Source: an uncultured Opitutaceae bacterium
Lineage (GTDB): Bacteria; Verrucomicrobiota; Verrucomicrobiia; Opitutales; Opitutaceae
DNA: 5,943 bases
NCBI GenBank assembly: GCA_937128785.1
Contig: CAKZMS010000091.1
Span: 1-5,943, forward strand
Direction: 5' to 3'
This document shows, piece by piece, positions 1-5,943 of the stretch (position 1 is the first letter of the stretch; the number at the start of each line of letters is the position of its first letter). The translations under genes were made by a program, and so were the position numbers. Under the pieces are notes generated by a model, which was not told the origin of the DNA, ran no database searches, and worked only from the letters and a program-made list of their open reading frames with translations.

Positions 1-128
1 CGAAGACCACCAAGCGTCGCTTTAAGCCGAATCTTCAGCGCGTCCGCGTCAAGCTGCCCAACGGCTCCATCAAGCGCGTCTGGGTTTCCGTCAAGGCTCT
101 CAAGGCCGGCCTCGTTGAGAAGGTCTGA
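1..128 (+). CDS. rpmB: 50S ribosomal protein L28, C-terminal part (5' end outside window)
   Basis: The reading frame enters at base 3 and gives 41 residues before a TGA stop at 126-128. The start lies outside the window. The peptide begins [16 protein letters not shown] and ends in [15 protein letters not shown]. The TKRRF-PNLQ block and the V-S-KAL segment are the conserved core and C-terminal part of the bacterial L28 family, a small basic protein of the large ribosomal subunit. Full-length family members are about 60-80 residues, so roughly half is visible. The high Lys/Arg content fits rRNA binding. A strong terminator follows 28 bases after the stop, so this gene ends its transcript. The family call is confident; the species-level affinity is not. 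Confidence 0.93.
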   Translation, partial: KTTKRRFKPNLQRVRVKLPNGSIKRVWVSVKALKAGLVEKV

Positions 129-155
129 GGTCAAGTAACCTCCCCTCCCATTTTG

Positions 156-183
156 AACCGTCCCTGACCGGGACGGTTTTTTT
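156..183 (+). terminator. Rho-independent terminator of rpmB
   Basis: A perfect 9-bp inverted repeat, AACCGTCCC (156-164) and GGGACGGTT (170-178), surrounds a 5-base loop and runs straight into a T tract (177-183). This is a textbook intrinsic terminator. It lies 28 bases past the L28 stop codon and should separate rpmB from the downstream + strand gene, which then needs its own promoter. Confidence 0.93.
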
Positions 184-204
184 GGGTCCATCGCTCGGCC
201 CGTT

Positions 205-220
205 TACGCACGTATGCGTA
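205..220. repeat. Short inverted repeat upstream of the membrane-protein gene
   Basis: TACGCA (205-210) and TGCGTA (215-220) are perfect inverted arms around CGTA. The site lies in the 73-base gap between the rpmB terminator and the start at 257. No T tract follows, so it is not a terminator. It could be an operator half-site pair or a chance palindrome. I see no convincing -35/-10 pair around it; a TAAGAT at 244-249 is the only -10-like hexamer nearby. Confidence 0.35.
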
Positions 221-256
221 TAGGGAGAAGCTCCGGTTTGGGGTAAGATCCTCGCC

Positions 257-823
257 ATGGGCCGCCGCGAACACGTCGAAATCTCCACCCCGCACCATTG
301 CCTCCTCTACGAAAACCGTCGGGGACAGCCGATCCGGATGATGGCGCGAGTCGGACTCGCTATCTCTGCGACGGTGTTGATGTGCCTGGGCTGGGCCTAC
401 TGGAACAGTAATACCGGGGAGACGGGACATTCCCTGTCGACGGCCACCACAGTCGGATTTCTCATCGCCGGGGTGGGCGCGGCGCTATTCGCCCGCAGTT
501 CCTGGCACTTGGGACAACATTTTGTGCTGCACTTCGAAGTATGGCCACGCAGTCATCTCGCCATCGTGCGCACCGCCGGGATCTGGCGAGAACAGGTCCA
601 CATGGTGCCTTCGCGCGATTTGCGGACGCTCGAGGCGCCCCACTTGCATGAAATCGAAGCATCGGATCCGTGGGTGCGCATCCGGCTCTGCTCGGGCCGG
701 CGATTGATTTTCGACCACTACCATGGATCCGCCCCCCAAAGCTGGGCGGCGCTGGGGAGATTCCTACAAAAACGGAGCCTACCGGATAGCTCGGCGACCC
801 AATTTGCCGTGAGGGCGGCCTGA
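257..823 (+). CDS. Uncharacterised two-pass membrane protein with a soluble C-terminal domain
   Basis: This is a 188-residue protein I do not recognise as a named family. After a polar, basic N-terminus (about 1-28) there are two hydrophobic stretches likely to span the membrane, near residues 31-49 and 63-79, separated by a short polar loop. The remaining roughly 100 residues are soluble and look like alternating beta strands ending in a helix (about 165-175). This layout resembles small bacterial proteins with a membrane hairpin followed by a PH-like domain, but that is only an impression of fold. The ATG at 257 is the first in frame. It is preceded by GGGGT about ten bases upstream, a weak ribosome site. 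Met28 or Met29 (338, 341) are alternative starts, just before the first membrane segment. The gene follows the rpmB terminator and converges with fabF, leaving 25 bases between the stops. Composition matches the neighbours. It appears intact and real, because no better reading exists on either strand here. Confidence 0.72.
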   Translation: MGRREHVEISTPHHCLLYENRRGQPIRMMARVGLAISATVLMCLGWAYWNSNTGETGHSLSTATTVGFLIAGVGAALFARSSWHLGQHFVLHFEVWPRSHLAIVRTAGIWREQVHMVPSRDLRTLEAPHLHEIEASDPWVRIRLCSGRRLIFDHYHGSAPQSWAALGRFLQKRSLPDSSATQFAVRAA

Positions 824-848
824 ACGCTCCCGCATCGACCGATCGAAA

Positions 849-2102
849 TCAGACCCGGCGGAACACCACGGCGGCATTTTGCCCGCCAAATCCCAGGTTG
901 TTGCTCAGAACGGTGTTGATCTTGGATTCGCGAGCCTCGTTTGGCACGTAGTCGAGGTCACACTCCGGATCCGGTTCATGGAGATTGATCGTCGGAGGTA
1001 GCACCTGCTCCTCCATCGCCTTGAGGCAGGCTACGCTTTCAATGCCACCGGCGGCTCCGAGCAGGTGCCCGGTCATCGACTTCGTGGACGATACCGGCAA
1101 CCGGGAGGCGTAGTCGCCGAAGAGGCGTTTGATCGCCATGGTCTCGAACTTGTCGTTGTAGGGGGTCGAGGTGCCGTGGGCGTTGATGTAATCCACGTCT
1201 TCGGCGGAAGATTCCGCCCCCCGTAGTGCCCGTTTCATCGCCATCCCCAGGCCTTTGCCTTCCGGGTCGGGCATCGTGATGTGATGGGCATCGGCGGTGG
1301 CGGCATACCCGGCGACTTCGCCGTAAATTTTCGCTCCTCGGGCTTTGGCGTGATCCAGGGCCTCCAACACGAGCACCCCGGCACCCTCGCCCATCACAAA
1401 ACCATCGCGCCCCATGGAGAAGGGCCGGCTGGCGGTCTGGGGATTGTCGTTGTTCGTGCTCATGGCTTTCATGGAGCAGAAACTGGCATAGGCAAACGGC
1501 GTGATCGCCGCTTCCGCCCCCCCCGCAATCATCACCCGGGCGTCTCCCCGTCGAATCATGTGCATCGCCTCACCAATGGCGTGCGTGGCCGTGGCGCAGG
1601 CGGAAACGACGCCAAAATTCGGGCCTCGCACGCCATAGTGGATCGCCACCATGCCCGAACAGATGTTTCCGATCAGGGCGGGAATGGTAAATGGGCTTAC
1701 TTTTCGGGGGCCACCGTCGACCAACCGACGCAATTGCTGCTCATACGTCAGCATGCCGCCGATGCCGGATCCGACCAAAACACCGATTTCGTCCGGATTT
1801 TCCTGATCCATCTGCAGCCCTGAATCCTCCACGGCCTGCATGGATGCCACGTAACCGAAATGGGTGTAGCGATCGTTGCGACGGGCCTCCTTCGGATCCA
1901 TGTGGTCAGCCACATTCCAATCACGCACTTCCGCCCCGATTTTACAGGCGTAAGGCTCCGGATCAAAAAGGCTGACGTGGTCGACACCGGGTTTGCCGGC
2001 CTTGAGACTGGACCAGAATGCGGCGGGATCGTGTCCCAGACCGTGAATGGCGCCCAGGCCGGTCACGACCACACGTTGCGAATCAGGCAAGGAGGATGAC
2101 AT
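849..2102 (-). CDS. fabF: 3-oxoacyl-ACP synthase II (beta-ketoacyl-ACP synthase II)
   Basis: The 417-residue protein matches the normal length of FabF (about 410-415). It is the cytoplasmic condensing enzyme that joins malonyl-ACP to an acyl-ACP with loss of CO2 during chain elongation. The thiolase-fold Cys-His-His triad is complete: Cys169 in VSACATATH, His309 in NAHGTSTPYND and His346 in KSMTGHLLGAAG. The C-terminal NNLGFGGQNA carries Phe405, matching the gating phenylalanine of FabF enzymes. The N-terminal VVVTGLGAIHGLGHD departs from the usual TP-L/V-G after the GLG motif, which looks like lineage variation. The GTSTPYND and GFGGQN motifs favour FabF over the chain-length-factor homologues, which lack the active Cys. 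The start at 2102 is the natural one because VVVTGLG begins at residue 11; no Shine-Dalgarno sequence precedes it. It is the last gene of fabG-acpP-fabF, 95 bases after acpP, with a strong hairpin in between. Confidence 0.97.
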   Translation of the reverse strand: MSSSLPDSQRVVVTGLGAIHGLGHDPAAFWSSLKAGKPGVDHVSLFDPEPYACKIGAEVRDWNVADHMDPKEARRNDRYTHFGYVASMQAVEDSGLQMDQENPDEIGVLVGSGIGGMLTYEQQLRRLVDGGPRKVSPFTIPALIGNICSGMVAIHYGVRGPNFGVVSACATATHAIGEAMHMIRRGDARVMIAGGAEAAITPFAYASFCSMKAMSTNNDNPQTASRPFSMGRDGFVMGEGAGVLVLEALDHAKARGAKIYGEVAGYAATADAHHITMPDPEGKGLGMAMKRALRGAESSAEDVDYINAHGTSTPYNDKFETMAIKRLFGDYASRLPVSSTKSMTGHLLGAAGGIESVACLKAMEEQVLPPTINLHEPDPECDLDYVPNEARESKINTVLSNNLGFGGQNAAVVFRRV

Positions 2103-2122
2103 CGTAAGTATCAGTCAGAGAG

Positions 2123-2179
2123 TTAAATAAAAAAGGCGCTCTACCTGCAGGCTCTTACGAGTCCGGGTAGAACGCCCTT
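2123..2179 (-). terminator. Intrinsic terminator or attenuator between acpP and fabF
   Basis: Read on the minus strand, GGCGTTCTACC (2176-2166) pairs with GGTAGAGCGCC (2145-2135) over 11 bp with one G-U pair. It can extend by a G-U and two A-U pairs at the base. The 20-base loop can fold again into a 5-bp stem with one bulged base, capped by GTAA (2158-2155), a GNRA-type tetraloop. The stem runs directly into a T-rich tract, TTTTTTATTTA, on the minus strand (2134-2124). It begins about 20 bases after the acpP stop and ends about 20 bases before the fabF start. It should therefore end or reduce transcription from acpP into fabF, letting acpP be made in excess. fabF would depend on readthrough or its own promoter. 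Confidence 0.88.
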
Positions 2180-2197
2180 AAAGTGTCTACAAAGGGT

Positions 2198-2458
2198 TCA
2201 GCTGCCTGCTTTGCCCTTAATGTATTCGGTGACCTGGCCCACGGTCTGGAGCTTCTCGGCGTCGGATTCGGGGATCTCTCCCTGAATCTCTTCCTTGAAT
2301 TCCTCCTCGAAGGCCATGATCAGCTCTACGGTGTCGAGCGAATCAGCACCGAGATCGTCGAGAAACGACGCCTCCGGCGTGATTTGTTCCTCGTTCACAT
2401 TAAGTTGGTTAACGATTATTTCCTTAACCCGTTGGTCGATAGTTTTTTGGTCGGACAT
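2198..2458 (-). CDS. acpP: Acyl carrier protein
   Basis: This is an 86-residue acidic protein, slightly longer than the usual 77-80. It carries acyl intermediates of fatty-acid synthesis as thioesters on a 4'-phosphopantetheine arm. The attachment site is Ser40 in the invariant [11 protein letters not shown] motif. Helix I (about 5-19), the recognition helix II after Ser40 and a C-terminal helix (about 71-82) are all recognisable. Compared with E. coli ACP, the segment after helix II reads [19 protein letters not shown] instead of EEEFDTEIPDEEAEK, a gain of about four residues. The start at 2458 ([15 protein letters not shown]) fits family N-termini. A frame extension to 2509 would overlap the end of fabG and adds unrelated residues, so I reject it. 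No purine-rich ribosome site is visible in the 28 bases between fabG and this start. The gene lies between fabG and fabF, its classic position. Confidence 0.97.
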   Translation of the reverse strand: MSDQKTIDQRVKEIIVNQLNVNEEQITPEASFLDDLGADSLDTVELIMAFEEEFKEEIQGEIPESDAEKLQTVGQVTEYIKGKAGS

Positions 2459-2486
2459 GTGGAGATCTACTAAGAGTGAGGAGGCT

Positions 2487-3227
2487 TCACATCGCCATAC
2501 CGCCGTCAACGGTAAAAACCTGCCCGGTAATGTAGGAGGCTTCTTCGCTGCAGAGGAAGGATGGGGCGTGAGCGATGTCGTCGGACTGACCGAAGCGCCG
2601 CATGGGAATAAAATTGGTGACGCCCTTTTGGACTTCTTCGCTCAGGTCCGCGGTCATATCGGTCTGAATAAAACCGGGCGCGACGACGTTGGCGGTCACG
2701 TTGCGACGGGCAAATTCCTTGGCCACGGTCTTGGTGAAACCAATGAGTCCGGCCTTGGCAGCCGAGTAGTTGGCTTGGCCGGCATTGCCCATGATGCCGG
2801 AGACGGAGGAAATATTGACGATGCGACCCCAGCGACTGCGGCACATCGGCCAACCGATGGCCTTGGTCCAGTAAAACGCACTCGAAAGGTTCGTCTGAAT
2901 GACTGCGTCCCAGTCTTCATCGGACATACGGGCGAGCAAACCGTCCCGCGTGATACCGGCGTTGTTGACCAGAATATCGATCGGACCGAATTCCTTGATC
3001 AGCTCCGCGGCCGCAGCTTCGACCTCACTGGATGAGGACACATCGACGGCCCGGGCCACGGCATTGCCTCCGGCTGCCGTGATAGCATCAGCCACCCCGC
3101 CGCAACTGGCCGGGTTTTTGGAGACACAAATCAACTTCACGCCTTTCGCGGCGAGGTTTTCGGCGATGGCCTTGCCGATGCCGCGACCGGCACCGGTGAC
3201 CAAAGCTGTTCGATCAGTAAACGTCAT
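2487..3227 (-). CDS. fabG: 3-oxoacyl-ACP reductase
   Basis: The 246-residue short-chain dehydrogenase/reductase has the expected FabG length (about 244-248). It reduces 3-oxoacyl-ACP to 3-hydroxyacyl-ACP with NADPH, in the cytoplasm. The nucleotide-binding TGAGRGIG is at residues 11-18 and NNAG at 88-91. The catalytic residues are Asn113, Ser141, Tyr154 and Lys158; the Y-S-A-A-K block and the 13-residue Ser-Tyr spacing match E. coli FabG. The C-terminus [15 protein letters not shown] is typical. I chose the ATG at 3227 because [14 protein letters not shown] places the Rossmann strand as in the family. An in-frame ATG at 3290 would add 21 residues of unrelated sequence inside the divergent intergenic region. 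No clear Shine-Dalgarno sequence precedes 3227. It is the first gene of the visible cluster, with acpP starting 28 bases past its stop. Confidence 0.97.
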   Translation of the reverse strand: MTFTDRTALVTGAGRGIGKAIAENLAAKGVKLICVSKNPASCGGVADAITAAGGNAVARAVDVSSSSEVEAAAAELIKEFGPIDILVNNAGITRDGLLARMSDEDWDAVIQTNLSSAFYWTKAIGWPMCRSRWGRIVNISSVSGIMGNAGQANYSAAKAGLIGFTKTVAKEFARRNVTANVVAPGFIQTDMTADLSEEVQKGVTNFIPMRRFGQSDDIAHAPSFLCSEEASYITGQVFTVDGGMAM

Positions 3228-3327
3228 GGACGACAGCGAGAAGAGAAAGCGCGTGCGGGGAAAGCGAAAAACCACCGCACAACATTTCATCGCCTTATAC
3301 CTGACCCGCCCTCAGGTTCGCGCCCAC
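3228..3327. promoter_or_regulatory. Divergent intergenic region between fabG and the peptide-binding lipoprotein gene
   Basis: These 100 bases separate two genes read outward, so promoters for both should lie here unless the annotated starts are wrong. The most -10-like element is TATAAG on the minus strand (3299-3294), which would put a fabG transcript start near 3287 and give a leader of about 60 bases. The opposite strand at the same place reads TTATAC (3295-3300), another possible -10 for the + strand gene. I found no good -35 partner at 16-18 bases for either. No FabR- or FapR-like inverted repeat is evident. The role is inferred from gene orientation; the exact elements are uncertain. 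Confidence 0.4.
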
Positions 3328-4953
3328 ATGAAGATCCGGTGCCTTCATACGCCATGGCTGGCTGCTCTGGTATTACTCTCACTCAACACCGGTTGTCGCG
3401 ACCGCCAAACTCTGGCCGACCAAGCCACCGCGAAGGGCACTCTTTTAATTTCCAACAGCGCGGAGCCTGCCGATTTGGATCCTCAAACCATCACCGGAAA
3501 CCCCGAGAACAATATCGTGCATGCGCTGTTTGAGGGTCTGGTGCGCTATCATCCCGAGACTTTGGATCCCGTCCCCGCCGTAGCGAGTCATTGGGATTTG
3601 GCCGAAGACGGCGTGACCTACACCTTCCACTTGCGTGAAGACGCGCGTTGGTCGGATGGCGTCCCCGTGACGGCCCACGATTTTCACCGAGCCTATCAGC
3701 GCATGCTCTCGCCCAAGCTGGCCTCGCACAACGCCGACGGGCTTTACCGACTGAAAGGCGCGGAAGACTATCATCAGGGCCGCAGCACGGACTTTTCCAC
3801 CGTTGGCAGCCGAGTGGTCGATGAATTCACCCTCGAGCTGACCGCCGCCCAGCCCACCCCGTTTTTCGTGCGTTCGCTTTCGAATCGCCGATGGTTCCCC
3901 GTGCCCATTCACGTGTTGGAAAAGCATGATGCCCTCGAGCGGCAAGGCACGCCGTGGACTCGGCCCGAAAACCTGGTGGGCAATGGTCCGTTTGTGCTGG
4001 AGAGCTGGGAGCCTAATCGGGTTATCGAAACCGCCCGCAGTACCACCTACTGGAATCGCAATGAGGTGAGTTTGAAACGCATCCACTTCCTGCCCATCGA
4101 AAACTCCACCAGTGAGGAGGCTGCCTATCGAGCCGGTCAGTTGCATGTGATTTTAAATCTGCCGATCAGCAAAATCGAAACCTATCGGCGGGAGCGACCC
4201 GATGAGCTGAACATCTCCCCTGCCTCCAACACCTACTACTACGCCTTCAATCTGACCCGGCCTCCCTTGGATGATCCGCGCGTGCGCACCGCCCTGGCAT
4301 TGGCCATCGATCGTGAGGCCATCACCCGGGAAGTAACCCGGGCGGGACAACAGGTGGCGCGCCACTTTGTGCCTCCCGGCATCAGTGGCTACTATTCCCA
4401 AGTTCCCGGCGTGAGCCTCGATTTGGACCGCGCCAGGGAACTGTTGGCCGAAGCCGGATTCCCCGACGGATTGGGGTTCCCCACCCTCACCCTTCTCTAC
4501 AACACCGCCGAAAGTCACAAGACGATCGCACAGGCGGTGCAACAGATGTGGCGGCAGGGTCTGGGCATCGACATCCAGTTAGAGAATCAGGAATGGCAGG
4601 TCTATGTGGACTCCATGCAGCGGCATGACTTTGACATTTCCCGGGCGACTCTGGGGTTCGCTCCAGACGATCCCACCACCTATTTTGAGATTCATAGCAC
4701 GGGACATGGATTCAATATCTCCGCGTGGTCAGACCCCGAGTTCGACTCCCTGCTGGACCTGGCTCTCAACGAAACCGAACCAGAAGTCCGCGCAGAAATT
4801 TTTGCGAAAATGGACCAGCGATTGATCGCCGAAATGCCCATCGCGCCGATTTATCACGGCACCTACATTCATGTCGTTCGCCCCGAGGTGAAAAACTGGA
4901 CCGAAAACATGATCCAGTCCCTGCCCCTACGGGAGGCCAGTCTGGAACCCTGA
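3328..4953 (+). CDS. Peptide ABC transporter substrate-binding lipoprotein (SBP family 5, OppA-like)
   Basis: The 541-residue protein is about the length of E. coli OppA (543) and belongs to the extracytoplasmic solute-binding family 5, which delivers peptides or similar ligands to an ABC importer. Residues 1-22 form a signal peptide (basic start, hydrophobic 9-18) ending at Cys23 in LNTGC, a likely lipid-attachment site. The -3 position is Asn rather than Leu, so the lipobox is atypical. Family landmarks follow in order: LDPQTITGNPENNIVHALFEGLV (near 50-72), YTFHLREDARWSDGVPVTAHDF (98-119), VGNGPFVLESWEPN (217-230), and a YYYAFNLTRPPLDDPRVRTALALAIDRE block (303-330). The C-terminal domain has PIAPIYHGTY (504-513). 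The start at 3328 is chosen because the signal peptide begins there; the open frame runs back to 2899 but overlaps fabG. No permease or ATPase gene is nearby, so its transporter must be encoded elsewhere. OppA, MppA or DppA cannot be told apart from this sequence. Confidence 0.93.
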   Translation: MKIRCLHTPWLAALVLLSLNTGCRDRQTLADQATAKGTLLISNSAEPADLDPQTITGNPENNIVHALFEGLVRYHPETLDPVPAVASHWDLAEDGVTYTFHLREDARWSDGVPVTAHDFHRAYQRMLSPKLASHNADGLYRLKGAEDYHQGRSTDFSTVGSRVVDEFTLELTAAQPTPFFVRSLSNRRWFPVPIHVLEKHDALERQGTPWTRPENLVGNGPFVLESWEPNRVIETARSTTYWNRNEVSLKRIHFLPIENSTSEEAAYRAGQLHVILNLPISKIETYRRERPDELNISPASNTYYYAFNLTRPPLDDPRVRTALALAIDREAITREVTRAGQQVARHFVPPGISGYYSQVPGVSLDLDRARELLAEAGFPDGLGFPTLTLLYNTAESHKTIAQAVQQMWRQGLGIDIQLENQEWQVYVDSMQRHDFDISRATLGFAPDDPTTYFEIHSTGHGFNISAWSDPEFDSLLDLALNETEPEVRAEIFAKMDQRLIAEMPIAPIYHGTYIHVVRPEVKNWTENMIQSLPLREASLEP

Positions 4954-4964
4954 CCGGGAGAGAC

Positions 4965-5912
4965 TCAGGACTCGTCCGGCGCCGGCACCAAAGCCGGTTG
5001 TTGTTGCGCGACCGAATAGTCGCGTCCCGCCACCGGAGGGTTTCCTCCCGGACCATACCCCGGCAAGGCACTGATCGTTTCCAACGGCACAAACCGCGAG
5101 GTAAGTTTCCCCTCCGCCACCGCGAAGTGCAGGAAACCCAGACGGTCGTCGCCATCGGACCAACGGTCGCCCCATTGCGGAAACGCCGTGGCGGGCGCGA
5201 GGTGAATTTCGACGCCGTCGACGACCAGGTGGCGACGACAGTGGATGTGTCCGCTGATGACGTGGGTGACCCCGGTTCGCCTCATCACTGACCAGAGGTA
5301 ATCCCGGTCCACTTTATTGAGCCCAAAATACCAAGGCACCCGGTCCACGTACCGATCAAAATCAGTTTCATCAAACCGGTCGGCAAACAGCGCCGGGTGA
5401 ATGATCCAGACATGATTTGAGCAGGAGTCATCGGTGGACTGAGCATCGAGCCAAGACCGCAACTCCGCCTCCTCCGGCAGGCCACTACCGAGCTTGAACG
5501 CATCGATTCCGGTAAAGCGAACGCGGTTGATCCCCGCTCCCCGCACCACCGACCATTCACTGGAACCGAAGACCGAGGCATAGCGTCGAAGGTAGGCTGA
5601 ACTGATCGCTACGGACGAATCGGGGGACCACTTGTTGCCCACTTCGTGATTACCCGGGATAATCAGGCACTCCGGCCCCATGGCAGCGAGATCATCGCGG
5701 ATGCCCGTCAACTCCTCCACGTGCGTGGCGCCGGCCCGGGTAAGGTCTCCGCCCACGAGCACCAGATCCGGGACCAGGGCCCGAATCTGTCGCCGAGCGG
5801 TCTGCCAATTCTCGTTCCAGGCTGGCTGAAAACGATAGGAACGGGGCGAACCTACGTGAATATCCGACACATGGACAAACGACCACGGCGATAAATTTTC
5901 AGAGATATTCAT
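4965..5912 (-). CDS. Calcineurin-like metallophosphoesterase
   Basis: This 315-residue protein has the full set of metal-binding motifs of the calcineurin-like phosphoesterase superfamily: D17-x-H19 in HVSDIHVGS, Asp56 in VGGDLTR, Asn88-His89 in PGNHE, His172 in IIHPALF, and His222-x-His224 in SGHIHCRRH. Such enzymes hydrolyse phosphoester bonds with two divalent metals. The overall pattern resembles the class III cyclic nucleotide phosphodiesterase (CpdA-like) branch, but the substrate cannot be read from the sequence. There is no signal peptide, so it is probably cytoplasmic. The catalytic domain appears to end near residue 276. The last 40 residues, rich in Pro, Gly and Gln, are probably a disordered tail. 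The ATG at 5912 is the only start that keeps the first strand (WSFVHVSDIH). The gene converges with the lipoprotein gene, with 11 bases between the stops and no clear terminator. Its promoter lies at or beyond the right edge. Confidence 0.92.
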   Translation of the reverse strand: MNISENLSPWSFVHVSDIHVGSPRSYRFQPAWNENWQTARRQIRALVPDLVLVGGDLTRAGATHVEELTGIRDDLAAMGPECLIIPGNHEVGNKWSPDSSVAISSAYLRRYASVFGSSEWSVVRGAGINRVRFTGIDAFKLGSGLPEEAELRSWLDAQSTDDSCSNHVWIIHPALFADRFDETDFDRYVDRVPWYFGLNKVDRDYLWSVMRRTGVTHVISGHIHCRRHLVVDGVEIHLAPATAFPQWGDRWSDGDDRLGFLHFAVAEGKLTSRFVPLETISALPGYGPGGNPPVAGRDYSVAQQQPALVPAPDES

Positions 5913-5943
5913 GCAGATTTCTCAGAAAAACTGGATTACTTGT

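Noticed and set aside
824..848. Possible bidirectional terminator between the unknown gene and fabF
   Set aside because: The 25 bases contain only GATCGA-like fragments, with no stable stem and no T tract.
1281..1823. Long plus-strand open frame of 180 codons opposite fabF
   Set aside because: It lies wholly inside fabF, whose catalytic motifs are intact on the other strand. Its translation is low-complexity (Gly, His, Arg) and resembles no family. It is a GC-driven shadow.
2459..2509. Longer acpP start at 2509
   Set aside because: It overlaps the end of fabG and adds 17 residues with no match to ACP N-termini.
3228..3290. Longer fabG start at 3290
   Set aside because: It adds 21 residues before the conserved N-terminal Rossmann strand. 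FabG proteins normally begin a few residues before TALVTG.
2899..3327. Upstream extension of the OppA-like frame to an ATG at 2899
   Set aside because: It would run antisense through fabG and place the signal peptide in mid-protein. The hydrophobic export signal begins at 3328.
3445..4146. Minus-strand open frame of 233 codons inside the OppA-like gene
   Set aside because: It is antisense to clear family-conserved motifs and has no recognisable domain.
4976..4985. Perfect palindrome CCGGCGCCGG near the convergent gene ends
   Set aside because: It lies in the coding C-terminus of the metallophosphoesterase and has no T tract on either side. It is better explained by GC-rich codons than by a terminator.
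5911..5943. Plus-strand ATG at 5911 open to the window edge (11 codons)
   Set aside because: It shares its bases with the metallophosphoesterase start on the other strand and is too short to judge. No ribosome site supports it.

Overview
The window looks like ordinary chromosomal DNA from a GC-rich, Gram-negative-type bacterium. My best guess is Verrucomicrobiota, perhaps Opitutales. The guess rests on the style of the L28 C-terminus, an acyl carrier protein with an enlarged loop after helix II, and the lack of clear Shine-Dalgarno sequences before most starts. It is a recollection-based inference and has not been tested by any search.

Layout from left to right: (1) the 3' end of rpmB (ribosomal protein L28, + strand, stop at 128), followed at once by a strong rho-independent terminator (156-183). 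(2) A + strand gene (257-823) for an unrecognised protein with two membrane segments and a soluble C-terminal domain. (3) A minus-strand fatty-acid synthesis cluster, transcribed right to left: fabG (3227-2487), acpP (2458-2198) and fabF (2102-849). A strong hairpin terminator or attenuator sits between acpP and fabF. (4) A 100-bp divergent intergenic region (3228-3327). (5) A + strand gene for an OppA/DppA-type (SBP_bac_5) lipoprotein (3328-4953). (6) A convergent minus-strand calcineurin-like metallophosphoesterase (5912-4965). The last 31 bases are upstream of that gene and hold nothing I can call.

The functional core is the fab cluster. FabG reduces 3-ketoacyl-ACP, AcpP carries the growing acyl chain on a phosphopantetheine arm, and FabF condenses malonyl-ACP with acyl-ACP. 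All key catalytic residues are present in the three proteins. The usual upstream partners (plsX, fabH, fabD) are not in the window; a divergent peptide-binding lipoprotein gene occupies that side. The flanking genes show no obvious functional link to fatty-acid synthesis.

I found no mobile element, CRISPR array, tRNA or rRNA, and no convincing new multi-gene system. The points most worth a second look are the acpP-fabF intergenic hairpin, the enlarged ACP loop, the shared weakness of ribosome binding sites, and the uncharacterised membrane protein.
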